A stretch of DNA of 64,000 bases from Fulvivirga ulvae (GTDB lineage Bacteria; Bacteroidota; Bacteroidia; Cytophagales; Cyclobacteriaceae): positions 886,501 to 950,500 of the forward strand of contig NZ_CP089981.1 in NCBI RefSeq assembly GCF_021389975.1. Reading direction: 5' to 3'. Positions 28,260 through 36,295 of this stretch are shown piece by piece. The position numbers were made by a program, and so were the translations under genes. The notes below the pieces were generated by a model, which saw nothing but the letters and a program-made list of their open reading frames with translations, ran no database searches and was not told the DNA's origin. Positions within the stretch are counted from its first letter, which is position 1, and every line of letters begins with the position of its first letter.

Positions 28260-28622
28260 ATGGAAATACTTAATTTAGAAGGCACTGAAGATACCCCAAA
28301 AATTATATTGGATAAAGGAAACGGCATCTTTGAAATCTCAGGGAGATCCCTTCCGGAAGATTCTGCTGAATTTTATCAGCCGGTTCTCGACTGGATTGAC
28401 GAGTACTCTAAAGCCCCCAATCCTAGTACAGATTTCATGTTTAAACTGGAATACTTTAACACTGCTTCTTCAAAGCTCATACTGGATGTACTATCTGCGC
28501 TTGAAGATATAGATGGTGTAAATATTCTTTGGTACTTTCATGAAGATGACGAGGATATGGAAGAAGCCGGAGAGGAATTTTCAGAACTGGTTGAAATTCC
28601 ATTCGAATTCAAAACCTATTAA
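28260..28622 (+). CDS. siaC: SiaC-family regulatory phosphoprotein (DUF1987)
   Basis: A 120-residue partner-switch protein of the SiaC/DUF1987 family. The conserved phosphorylation segment L-E-Y-F-N-T-A-S-S-K contains Thr68, the same residue number as the phosphothreonine of Pseudomonas SiaC. The C-terminus is acidic (HEDDEDMEEAGEEF). It lies between the SiaB-like kinase and the ABC transporter. In Pseudomonas unphosphorylated SiaC activates the diguanylate cyclase SiaD. No cyclase is present here, so another target (perhaps the transporter) is likely, which is inference. Confidence 0.9.
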   Translation: MEILNLEGTEDTPKIILDKGNGIFEISGRSLPEDSAEFYQPVLDWIDEYSKAPNPSTDFMFKLEYFNTASSKLILDVLSALEDIDGVNILWYFHEDDEDMEEAGEEFSELVEIPFEFKTY

Positions 28623-28673
28623 TATCCCGTTCCTAATTTTTTAAACTAACAATTAAGTATAGGGAACTAACCT

Positions 28674-31600
28674 ATGAGTGAGGAAATACTTAAAGCACTG
28701 ACACAATTATTTGCTATTATTACAAAGCAAGATGGTGGCGTTACTGAGAAGGAAAGGCAGTTTGTTATCAGTTTCTTTAAGCAGGAATTAGATCAGGATT
28801 CGGTTAAGGAATACCTTGAGCTTTATGATAAATTTTCAGGTTATAACCAGGATTCCAAAGACGAAGATTCCGGAGAAGAAAACACCACCAAAAAGCGTAA
28901 GCTTACATCGGTAAGGGACTCTGTAAAAACTCTCGGCCTTTGCAAAAAGATCAACAAAACCCTTACTCAAAAACAAAAGGTTGTTGTACTGATCAAAATT
29001 CTTGAGTTGGTAGGTTCTGACCAGAACTTCACCCCTCAAAGGATGGAGATCATTGACACGATCAGTACCGTATTTAATATTGTTAAAGATGAATACAAGC
29101 TGATAGAAAGCTTTGTTATTCAGCAAGATATAAAAGAGCTTAACTTCAACGACCTGTTGCTCATCAATAGTAATGAAAGCAACGACGGGGACGGTGAAGC
29201 CAAGCACTTACAATCAGAAATACATGGCAACCTCATCTTCTTAAGAGTGAAGAGCGTTGACATGTATTTCACTAAGTATCTGGGCAAAGATGAGATCGTA
29301 CTTAATGGTTTCATTATGCTAAAGAACAGGGTCTACCTGTTCTCTCATGGCAGTACAATTAAAACTCCGCAAGGAGCAGCACTGTACTATAGCGATCTTA
29401 TTTCCCTTTTCAATGAAGAGTTTAATACCACCAAGCTGTCATTCAATGCTGAGATTGAGGAATTTCGTTTCCCCAATGGAGCACTCGGCCTGAGAGACGT
29501 CCGGATAGCTGAAGGCCCTGGCAAGCTTATAGGTATAATGGGGGCCAGTGGCGCAGGAAAAACAACCCTCCTCAATGTGCTGGCAGGCATAGAAACCCCT
29601 ACAAAAGGCAGTATAAGAATTAATGGTTTTGATATTCATGAAGATGAAGAGCGCATACACGGAGTAATCGGGTATGTCTCTCAGGACGACCTGCTAATTG
29701 AAGAGCTAACGGTATATGAAAACCTTTATTACAATGCAAAACTGTGCTTTGCAACCTATTCCGAGGAAGAATTGAACAAGAGGGTACTCGATGTACTTGA
29801 AAGCCTTGGTCTGGATCAACGTAAAGACCTTAAAGTAGGTAGTGTTCTTGATAAAACCATAAGCGGTGGACAACGAAAGAGGCTAAATATAGCCTTGGAA
29901 CTAATCCGGGAACCTGCAATACTCTTTGTAGACGAACCTACATCAGGCCTTTCCTCCCGGGACTCTGAAAATGTAATAGATCTTTTAAAAGAACTTTCCC
30001 TTAAGGGAAAGCTCATATTTGTAGTTATACATCAGCCTTCATCAGACATCTATAAAATGTTTGACAAAATGTATATGATGGATACCGGAGGATACCCTGT
30101 ATTCTACGGCAATCCTGTAGAGGCTGTTACATATTTCAAAAAAGCAACCAATCAGGTTGACAGCCAGAGAGGGCAGTGTGAAACCTGCGGAAATGTAAAC
30201 CCAGAGCAGATTTTCAATATTATTGAAGCCAAAGTAGTTGACGAATACGGGCAGCTTACCAATAAAAGGAAAATTAACCCTCAGCAGTGGAACGATAGCT
30301 TCAAAGAAAATTTTAGCATTGAAAAGGTCGAAGATGTAACCGAAGAGCCACCACATTCCCTGGATATCCCGAATAAATTTAAACAGACGGTGATATTCAC
30401 AACGAGAGATCTGCTGAGTAAGATAAGTAATAAGCAATATCTGCTTATTAATCTGCTGGAAGCTCCCCTACTCGCACTTATTCTGGCGTTTATCATTAGA
30501 TACAAGAGTTCACCTTATGGGAATGAATACCTTTTCAGGTTTAATGAAAACATACCTGCTTTTATGCTTATGAGCATAATTGTAGCTTTATTTATGGGCT
30601 TGACGGTGAGTGCGGAAGAAATAATCCGAGATAGAAAAATTCTTAAAAGAGAGTCGTTCCTCAACCTTAGCTGGAACAGCTACTTAATGTCCAAATTGTT
30701 TATTCTTTTCCTTCTTTCGGCTATTCAGACCTTCACCTTCGTGCTCATTGGCAACCTGATCCTCGAAATCAGGGAGATGACCTTCGCGTTCTGGTTCGTC
30801 TTATTTACTACATCGTGTATGGCCAATGTACTAGGACTTAACATTTCCAGTGCCTTCAATTCGGCGGTTACTGTATATGTGCTAATACCCCTTCTGCTAA
30901 TACCACAGATGATCCTTAGCGGGCTATTATTCAGCTTTGATAAACTGAATAATATCATCAGCACAAAAGGTAAGGTACCTGTAGTAGCAGATTTCATGGC
31001 ATCGCGTTGGGCTTATGAAGCTCTGGCTGTACGGCAGTTTAAAAACAACCCATATGAAGACCCATATTATGAACTGGAAAAAATAGAAGCAGACGCAGAC
31101 TTCAAGTCATCTTATATTGTTGAAGATCTGAAAAAGAGACTCGGCTATATTGCTGATCATTTCGAAGATAATAATGACTCCGTGAAAGCAATAGTAACCA
31201 AAGACCTGTCTATCATAAGACAGGAGCTTACCGACGAACCTTTCAGGGAAGGTCTGGAAAATATCGATATTAACAAGGACTTAACAATTGAGAATTTTAG
31301 CAAAGAAAAAATTAGTCAGCTAGAACAGTATTTTAGTGCTTTCAAAACGCATTATCAGGATGTGTATAATAAAACAGTAGCCAAAAGAGATAATATGGTT
31401 TACTTCTTTGAGAACAATAAAGACTACGATTACAACCTGAATGAGTATAAAAATAAGTATTATAATGAAAGCCTGGCAGACCTTGTGATGAATATCAATG
31501 AAAAGGACAGAATAATAGAATATGAAGGTGAATTGATCCAGCAGATCAACCCCATATATAACGACCCCGAAAATCCTGCCCACTTCTTTGATTACAGAAC

Positions 31601-31778
31601 ACATTTCTTTGCTCCAAAGAAGTACTTATTAGGAAGTTATGTCGATACATATTATTTTAATATGATAGTAATTTGGATAATGACATTAATTCTCTATTTT
31701 ACGCTTTACTTTGAATTGCTGAAGAAAGGCATTGAAGCTTTTGGCAAAATTAAATTTGGACGTAAAGGAGAAGAATAA
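28674..31778 (+). CDS. ABCG-like ABC transporter with N-terminal TerB-like region
   Basis: A 1034-residue half or full transporter fusing several parts. A helical TerB-like N-terminus is about 1-155 (ALTQLFAIITKQDGGVTEKERQFVISFF). A small beta domain (about 180-250, HGNLIFLRVKSVDMYF to TPQGAALYYSDL) precedes the ATPase. The ATPase has Walker A GASGAGKTT (near 290), signature ISGGQRKR (near 400) and Walker B ILFVDEPTSGL (near 420). A C-x2-C pair (CETC) is near 505. An ABC2 membrane domain follows (TMs from about 595 to 770), then a roughly 220-residue charged, Tyr-rich insert and a last TM near 1000-1020. ATPase-before-TM order is ABCG type. It starts 51 bp after siaC. It is the likely output of the pathway; cargo unknown. 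Confidence 0.88.
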   Translation: MSEEILKALTQLFAIITKQDGGVTEKERQFVISFFKQELDQDSVKEYLELYDKFSGYNQDSKDEDSGEENTTKKRKLTSVRDSVKTLGLCKKINKTLTQKQKVVVLIKILELVGSDQNFTPQRMEIIDTISTVFNIVKDEYKLIESFVIQQDIKELNFNDLLLINSNESNDGDGEAKHLQSEIHGNLIFLRVKSVDMYFTKYLGKDEIVLNGFIMLKNRVYLFSHGSTIKTPQGAALYYSDLISLFNEEFNTTKLSFNAEIEEFRFPNGALGLRDVRIAEGPGKLIGIMGASGAGKTTLLNVLAGIETPTKGSIRINGFDIHEDEERIHGVIGYVSQDDLLIEELTVYENLYYNAKLCFATYSEEELNKRVLDVLESLGLDQRKDLKVGSVLDKTISGGQRKRLNIALELIREPAILFVDEPTSGLSSRDSENVIDLLKELSLKGKLIFVVIHQPSSDIYKMFDKMYMMDTGGYPVFYGNPVEAVTYFKKATNQVDSQRGQCETCGNVNPEQIFNIIEAKVVDEYGQLTNKRKINPQQWNDSFKENFSIEKVEDVTEEPPHSLDIPNKFKQTVIFTTRDLLSKISNKQYLLINLLEAPLLALILAFIIRYKSSPYGNEYLFRFNENIPAFMLMSIIVALFMGLTVSAEEIIRDRKILKRESFLNLSWNSYLMSKLFILFLLSAIQTFTFVLIGNLILEIREMTFAFWFVLFTTSCMANVLGLNISSAFNSAVTVYVLIPLLLIPQMILSGLLFSFDKLNNIISTKGKVPVVADFMASRWAYEALAVRQFKNNPYEDPYYELEKIEADADFKSSYIVEDLKKRLGYIADHFEDNNDSVKAIVTKDLSIIRQELTDEPFREGLENIDINKDLTIENFSKEKISQLEQYFSAFKTHYQDVYNKTVAKRDNMVYFFENNKDYDYNLNEYKNKYYNESLADLVMNINEKDRIIEYEGELIQQINPIYNDPENPAHFFDYRTHFFAPKKYLLGSYVDTYYFNMIVIWIMTLILYFTLYFELLKKGIEAFGKIKFGRKGEE

Positions 31779-31801
31779 CTTATCCTAAAAACAAGTTATG
31801 G

Positions 31802-31832
31802 TTTGTAATAGATAAAGGAATTTATAATTTTG
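31802..31832 (+). promoter_or_regulatory. promoter of the lipoprotein/secreted-protein pair
   Basis: TTTG (31802-31805), exactly 19 bases, then TAATTTTG (31825-31832): a perfect Bacteroidota promoter. The predicted start is near 31839, 18 bp before the ATG. It shows that the two genes downstream can be expressed apart from the signalling operon. Confidence 0.8.
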
Positions 31833-31856
31833 TTATCACTTTTTAATGTTTTACCT

Positions 31857-32759
31857 ATGAGGATCTTATCATTCAGTTTATTGCTGATTTTAATAATATC
31901 TGCTTGTGATTCAAGTAAGAAACCCGATGAACAAGCATTTCTGGAAAGTCTGGATTCCACAAAAATAGAGGGTCCTGCTATATCTGAAGAAGTAATCAGC
32001 AGCATTATACAGCAAATCCCATCTCCTTTGGAGATTTCCGTGTTGCTGCGAGAGTCAGGAACAAAGTACGACAAGAATTTACTTAACTCTCCTGATAACA
32101 TTTCAAAATACAACAGTAACTATCGCAAAGCTCTAAACCTAGGAATCTATGGAACTGACCTTGGCTATACCAATATCTATGAGCAAAATCAGGATGGGTT
32201 AGATTATATGACAGCGATTAAGGAGCTTGCCGACGGACTAAGCATAGGACAGTTCTTTGATATAGAAACCATTGGGCGCCTGGCGACCAACAGTAAAAAC
32301 CTTGACTCTCTGCTGCTTATTACAACCCAGAACTTCAATAGTATCAATCATTATTTGCAGGAACAAAACCGGGCAAACCTGAGTGTGCTATTACTTACAG
32401 GAGGTTGGCTAGAAGCTATGCACATCACCTGTCAGGTATCTGCAAAAGACCCTTCCAATAAAGAATTACAGGAAACAATTGGAGAGCAAAAGATCATTTT
32501 AGAAAATATAGTATTGCTTTTATCCTTCTATCAGGAAGTTGATAAAAATATGGCATCACTTTTGGAGGACATGCAGAAATTGCAAGAGCAATACGAGTCT
32601 ATTAAAATAATCAAGACTTATAAAGAATCGACATTTGAAATAGTAGATGGAGTAATGGTAATCAAAGACAATAGTTCCAGTGAAATACAAATCACTCAGG
32701 AGAATGTCAATAATATAAAGGATGTAGTTAACTCCATCAGAAAAAAAGTAATTAGTTAA
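31857..32759 (+). CDS. lipoprotein of unknown function
   Basis: A 300-residue protein started at ATG 31857; the TTG at 31830 lies inside the promoter -7 box and is rejected. A lipoprotein signal peptide with lipobox ISAC puts the lipidated Cys at about residue 18, followed by DSSKK. The mature part is predicted mostly helical (RKALNLGIYGTDLGYTNIYEQNQDG; ELADGLSIGQFFD; QNRANLSVLLLTGGWLEAMHI). The same layout is seen in unnamed Bacteroidota lipoproteins. It is 78 bp after the ABC transporter and 9 bp before a small secreted protein, so it may be a periplasmic or outer-membrane partner of the transporter. Confidence 0.75.
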   Translation: MRILSFSLLLILIISACDSSKKPDEQAFLESLDSTKIEGPAISEEVISSIIQQIPSPLEISVLLRESGTKYDKNLLNSPDNISKYNSNYRKALNLGIYGTDLGYTNIYEQNQDGLDYMTAIKELADGLSIGQFFDIETIGRLATNSKNLDSLLLITTQNFNSINHYLQEQNRANLSVLLLTGGWLEAMHITCQVSAKDPSNKELQETIGEQKIILENIVLLLSFYQEVDKNMASLLEDMQKLQEQYESIKIIKTYKESTFEIVDGVMVIKDNSSSEIQITQENVNNIKDVVNSIRKKVIS

Positions 32760-32768
32760 GAGGAAAAC

Positions 32769-33212
32769 ATGCGTAATATGAAAAAGGCAATTTATTCAGT
32801 TTTTGTTGTGGGTTTATTTTTCCTGTTATCGGGTGGCTCTGCAAAGGGCCAGTGCAATCCGGAACAATACACAGATGCCTGTATCCCTAAACTAGCTTCG
32901 GGTTTTAACTTCCTGAAAAGCTATAAGATCGACGGTCAGGGAGGCTCTAAAACCAAGGTTGAATACTCTTACGTATTTACCAAAGGCACTCAATATATGA
33001 TCAATGTATGTGCTACTGGGGAAAGTACCGACGGCATCGTTGTATCTCTATTTGACAGCAACAGAAACCAGGTCGCAAGTAGCAAATTAAATGGTCAGTT
33101 CATCTCAGCCATTGCCTATCCTTGCAACACTACAGGCATCTACTATATCCAATACACCTTTGATAATAGCAATCAGTTCTGTGGTGGAAGTGCGCTTGGT
33201 TTTAAAAGATAG
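32769..33212 (+). CDS. small secreted cysteine-containing beta protein
   Basis: A 147-residue protein. Its signal peptide is about 1-27 (core FVVGLFFLLSGGSA, cleavage near AKGQ). The mature 120 residues contain four or five cysteines (CNPEQYTDAC near its start, NVCATG, AYPCNTTG, NQFCGG), suggesting disulfides in the periplasm or outside. The strand pattern (YSYVFTKGTQYMINVCATG; DGIVVSLFDSNRNQVASS; GIYYIQYTF) resembles PPC-like beta sandwiches, but I cannot confirm the family. It follows the lipoprotein by 9 bp and ends at a strong terminator. Confidence 0.72.
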   Translation: MRNMKKAIYSVFVVGLFFLLSGGSAKGQCNPEQYTDACIPKLASGFNFLKSYKIDGQGGSKTKVEYSYVFTKGTQYMINVCATGESTDGIVVSLFDSNRNQVASSKLNGQFISAIAYPCNTTGIYYIQYTFDNSNQFCGGSALGFKR

Positions 33213-33234
33213 CTACAATAAGAATTTTATCAGG

Positions 33235-33265
33235 GCAGGTTCCTTTCAGGGGCCTGCTTTTTTAT
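33235..33265 (+). terminator. Rho-independent terminator closing the signalling region
   Basis: Nine-pair stem GCAGGTTCC / GGGGCCTGC (two G-T pairs), loop TTTCA, then a T-rich run TTTTTTTATTTT. It lies just before the esterase gene. Confidence 0.8.
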
Positions 33266-33274
33266 TTTCCCAAT

Positions 33275-33913
33275 ATGAGACAGGAGAGTATCAATTTTGG
33301 ATTTGAGGCAAGATATTTCCAGTCAGCAGAAATTACTGCTAATACAAAACAGCTAATTTATGTTATTCACGGATACGGTCAGCAAGCCCAGTACTTTATA
33401 CGCAAATTTAATGCCCTTAATAATGATGAAATCTGCGTAGTAGCCCCCGAGGGGCTCTCACGGTTCTACCTGGAGGGGTTCAGTGGCAGAGTAGGTGCTA
33501 CATGGATGACGAAAGAGGAAAGGCTAACCGATATTAAAAATTACATTAATTACCTTACCGCAATACACCAGCAACTCACGGCAGGCAGGAAAGACCTTAA
33601 AACATCAATAGTGGGCTTTTCGCAGGGAGCAGCCACTGCCTCCCGATGGGCCGCCATGAGCCACATATCCTTTGAAAAGCTCATTCTCTGGGCAGGGATT
33701 TTTCCACCCGACATGAACTTTGAGAAGGCCTCCCATCAGTTCTCTGGTAAAAAAATATACTATGTTTACGGCACTGAAGATCCTTTTCTAACCAAGGATA
33801 GAATGGAAGAGATGAAAGAACTATCTAAAATGGTGGAGGTAAAACCCTCAGTAATCTCATTTAAAGGCGGTCATGATATAGCAGACTCTCCACTCAAAGA
33901 GATTTTCCTATGA
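33275..33913 (+). CDS. alpha/beta-hydrolase, carboxylesterase/phospholipase family
   Basis: A 212-residue serine hydrolase resembling the phospholipase/carboxylesterase (PF02230) family. Motifs: YVIHGYGQQA (oxyanion hole region), nucleophile elbow GFSQG (near residue 109), a catalytic Asp probably in YGTEDPF, and a His in GGHDI near 200. No signal peptide is seen. It starts just past a terminator and overlaps the convergent SDR gene by six bases at its 3' end. It acts on small esters; the exact substrate is unknown. Confidence 0.85.
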   Translation: MRQESINFGFEARYFQSAEITANTKQLIYVIHGYGQQAQYFIRKFNALNNDEICVVAPEGLSRFYLEGFSGRVGATWMTKEERLTDIKNYINYLTAIHQQLTAGRKDLKTSIVGFSQGAATASRWAAMSHISFEKLILWAGIFPPDMNFEKASHQFSGKKIYYVYGTEDPFLTKDRMEEMKELSKMVEVKPSVISFKGGHDIADSPLKEIFL

Positions 33914-34663
33914 TCTGTTGACAATAGTTGAGCTGGCCTGGTCTGTTGGAAAAATGATCAGGTCACTAATATTTACGTGAGCCGGCCTTGTTATTACAAA
34001 TAGTATGGTTTCTGCAATATCTTCCGGTGTTAGTGGTATCATACCTTTATAGGTATTATCAGCCCTTTCCTTATCCCCTTTAAATCGTACCATAGAAAAC
34101 TCCGTTTCAACCAGACCGGGGTTGATGGCAGTCACTTTAATACCGTATCGGTTTAAATCCAGGCGCATACCATTGTTAATAGCGTCTACAGCATGTTTCG
34201 ATGCGCAATAGACATTACCATTCGGATACACCTCTTTGCCCGCTATAGAGCCAATATTAACGATGTGTCCACTATTACGGTCAACCATACCTGGTATAAT
34301 AGCTTTGGATACATATAATAAACCCTTAACGTTAATGTCGATCATGGCATCCCAATCGTCAATATCCCCCTGATCAATTGGGGACAGCCCGTGCGCATTT
34401 CCTGCATTATTGATCAGCACATCAATATTCTTCCAGGAGATTGGAAGAGCACCCAGAGTAGCCTCTACACTGGCCTTATCTCTGACATCAAATGATAAAG
34501 AGGTAATTTCACAATAACCTCTCAGCTCCTGTTCCAATTTTCTTAGGCGCTCCTCTCTTCTTCCACATATTATCAGATTAAAATCATTTTGAGCCAGCAC
34601 TCTGGCCGTTGACAGACCGATTCCAGAGGTAGCTCCTGTAATAAGCGCAGTACGTTTTGACAT
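33908..34663 (-). CDS. SDR oxidoreductase, 3-hydroxy acid dehydrogenase (YdfG)-like
   Basis: A 251-residue short-chain dehydrogenase. It has TGATSGIG at 9-16, cofactor-choice CGRREERL (Arg pair favouring NADP), NNAG, the catalytic Ser in IGSIAG, Tyr/Lys in YCASK, and the NPGLVETEFS segment. The pattern is close to YdfG, which oxidises L-allo-threonine, serine and 3-hydroxy acids. Its start abuts the stop of porT with no gap, so it is co-transcribed with ubiE-porT. Confidence 0.85.
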   Translation of the reverse strand: MSKRTALITGATSGIGLSTARVLAQNDFNLIICGRREERLRKLEQELRGYCEITSLSFDVRDKASVEATLGALPISWKNIDVLINNAGNAHGLSPIDQGDIDDWDAMIDINVKGLLYVSKAIIPGMVDRNSGHIVNIGSIAGKEVYPNGNVYCASKHAVDAINNGMRLDLNRYGIKVTAINPGLVETEFSMVRFKGDKERADNTYKGMIPLTPEDIAETILFVITRPAHVNISDLIIFPTDQASSTIVNRS

Positions 34664-35401
34664 TTATTGAAAGAGAAAATAAAGTGTTATGGTATTTGTA
34701 TTTAACCGATCTATACCGGCACTGAATTCATTTTGGGCTGTACCCAGCATATTTTGGATCCCCCGTGAGAACCGGATTTCAGGAGAAAACTTAAATAGTG
34801 GATAATACAAGTCTACTCCAAAGCCAACATCTACCGACATATTGAATTCTCTGATATTAAGATTATCATCTCCAACCGACTCCACATCGTTTTTGCCTGA
34901 TGCTTCCAGTCCGGGCTTGACGCCTCCGACAAAATACATTCTCACATTACCCCGGCGTTCCGATTTGTATTTTAGCAGAATTGGCAGCTCTACTACTGTG
35001 GTTTCTACTAACTCATTGATTGTGGGCAGATCCAATCGCTGATATTCTAATGAGTGTTCATAAAACGCCACTGTAGGAAGTACCCTCACATCTAAAAAAT
35101 CCGCTACCCTCATATTCACAATGAATCCGAGGGAAAAGCCTCCTGACCAACGGGGCGAAATAGAGTATAACGAGTCTAACGACCTGCTTACAAAAGCATC
35201 AGAATATTTTAATTGATATGCAGAGGTATGAAGCCCTATTAAGAAACCATAGCTTATGAACCTGTCGTCATAATTTGGGTTATTGATACCCACCTGGCGC
35301 TGCGACCACGCCGCAGAAGAGCAAGTGAGCACAACTAGTGCCGATAGTATTACTTTACTCCAGTGTATATTGAACTTACGCCAAATGTTAGGGGCTTGCA
35401 T
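34664..35401 (-). CDS. porT: PorT-family outer-membrane beta-barrel (T9SS)
   Basis: A 245-residue protein with a signal peptide (about 1-33, ending AAWSQ) and an eight-strand type beta-barrel with alternating hydrophobic strands ending in ITLYFLFQ, a terminal aromatic as in outer-membrane proteins. Size, the GFLIGLHTSAYQL opening and its position right behind ubiE match PorT/SprT of the type IX secretion system in other Bacteroidota. Its first 52 bases overlap the end of ubiE in another frame, so translation is likely coupled. The name rests on context as well as sequence. Confidence 0.75.
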   Translation of the reverse strand: MQAPNIWRKFNIHWSKVILSALVVLTCSSAAWSQRQVGINNPNYDDRFISYGFLIGLHTSAYQLKYSDAFVSRSLDSLYSISPRWSGGFSLGFIVNMRVADFLDVRVLPTVAFYEHSLEYQRLDLPTINELVETTVVELPILLKYKSERRGNVRMYFVGGVKPGLEASGKNDVESVGDDNLNIREFNMSVDVGFGVDLYYPLFKFSPEIRFSRGIQNMLGTAQNEFSAGIDRLNTNTITLYFLFQ

Positions 35402-36072
35402 TGAGTATTTTTAAAACCTACTTTTTTTAATATTTCTAAAAATCTTTCACCATCAGGAAACGCCTGTACTGACTCTGGTAAATAAGTATAAGCGGCCCTG
35501 TCTTTCGAAACCAATCTACCAATTTTAGGCAAAATTGCTTTAAAGTAAAAGTTATATATGTTCTTAAATGGGAATCTCGCTGGTCTTGAAAATTCAAGTA
35601 TTACTGTTTTACCTCCGGGTTTAAGTACCCGATACATATCAGCAAGCCCCTTTTCCAGATCCTCAAAATTCCTTACACCAAAAGAAACGATGACTGCATC
35701 AAACTTATTGTCATCAAACAATAGCTTTTCAGAATCCCCCAGCTGGAGTTCTATTTTATTGTCCAGTTTCCTCTTTCTGAGCTTTTCCTTGCCCATATTA
35801 AGCATCCCTTCACTGATATCCACCCCAATTATTTTGTCGGGATTCAGCTTAAGGGCTTCAATAGCAAAATCTCCGGTGCCGGTGGCAATATCAAGTATAA
35901 GTTTGGGATTATCTTCCTTAAGCAGGCTAATGGCTTTCTTTCTCCAAAGAATATCTATGCCCAGACTAAGAAAATGATTCAGAAAATCATATTTCTTGCT
36001 GATACTGTTAAACATTTCAGCTACCTGCTCTTTTTTACCCGACCGTTGCTCTTTGTAAGGTACTACCGCCAT
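35350..36072 (-). CDS. ubiE: demethylmenaquinone methyltransferase UbiE/MenG
   Basis: A 240-residue SAM-dependent C-methyltransferase that makes menaquinone from demethylmenaquinone. Family signatures: YDFLNHFLSLGIDILWRKK (about 30-48), SAM motif DIATGTGDFAIEAL, the acidic loop GDSEKLLFDDNKFDAVIVSFGVRNFED, and ILEFSRP. It starts at ATG 36072 and its end overlaps porT by 52 bases. In this phylum the product acts in menaquinone rather than ubiquinone synthesis. Confidence 0.95.
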   Translation of the reverse strand: MAVVPYKEQRSGKKEQVAEMFNSISKKYDFLNHFLSLGIDILWRKKAISLLKEDNPKLILDIATGTGDFAIEALKLNPDKIIGVDISEGMLNMGKEKLRKRKLDNKIELQLGDSEKLLFDDNKFDAVIVSFGVRNFEDLEKGLADMYRVLKPGGKTVILEFSRPARFPFKNIYNFYFKAILPKIGRLVSKDRAAYTYLPESVQAFPDGERFLEILKKVGFKNTQCKPLTFGVSSIYTGVK

Positions 36073-36223
36073 TATCTATTTGCATTATAACCCTTTGGGA
36101 AAGGGTTTGTTAAAACTGTTGCAAATATCCTATATCCGGTTAGTAATTCCTAATAAAGGTTCTGCTTTGCAAAAGGTAGTACAGGGTTGCCGCTTATCTC
36201 TCAAAACCTCGGGACTGTCGGCT

Positions 36224-36273
36224 AAAAAGGGCTGTTTCAATATTCTGGCCAAACCGGCTTTTTGAAACAGCCC
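36224..36273 (-). terminator. terminator after the PorE-like gene
   Basis: Perfect 12-bp inverted repeat GGGCTGTTTCAA / TTGAAACAGCCC (36229-36240 with 36262-36273) around a loop of about 21 nt that contains a smaller GCC/GGC stem, followed on the minus strand by TTTTT. It starts 23 bp past the stop codon. Confidence 0.8.
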
Positions 36274-36295
36274 ACTTTCACAATTTATTACGGTA

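Noticed and set aside
21692..28622. A complete chemotaxis operon
   Set aside because: CheR and CheB are present, but CheA, CheW, CheY and any MCP signalling domain are absent from the region.
36080..36265. 61-codon ORF upstream of ubiE
   Set aside because: Overlaps the ubiE leader and the terminator inverted repeat of the PorE-like gene; no domain.
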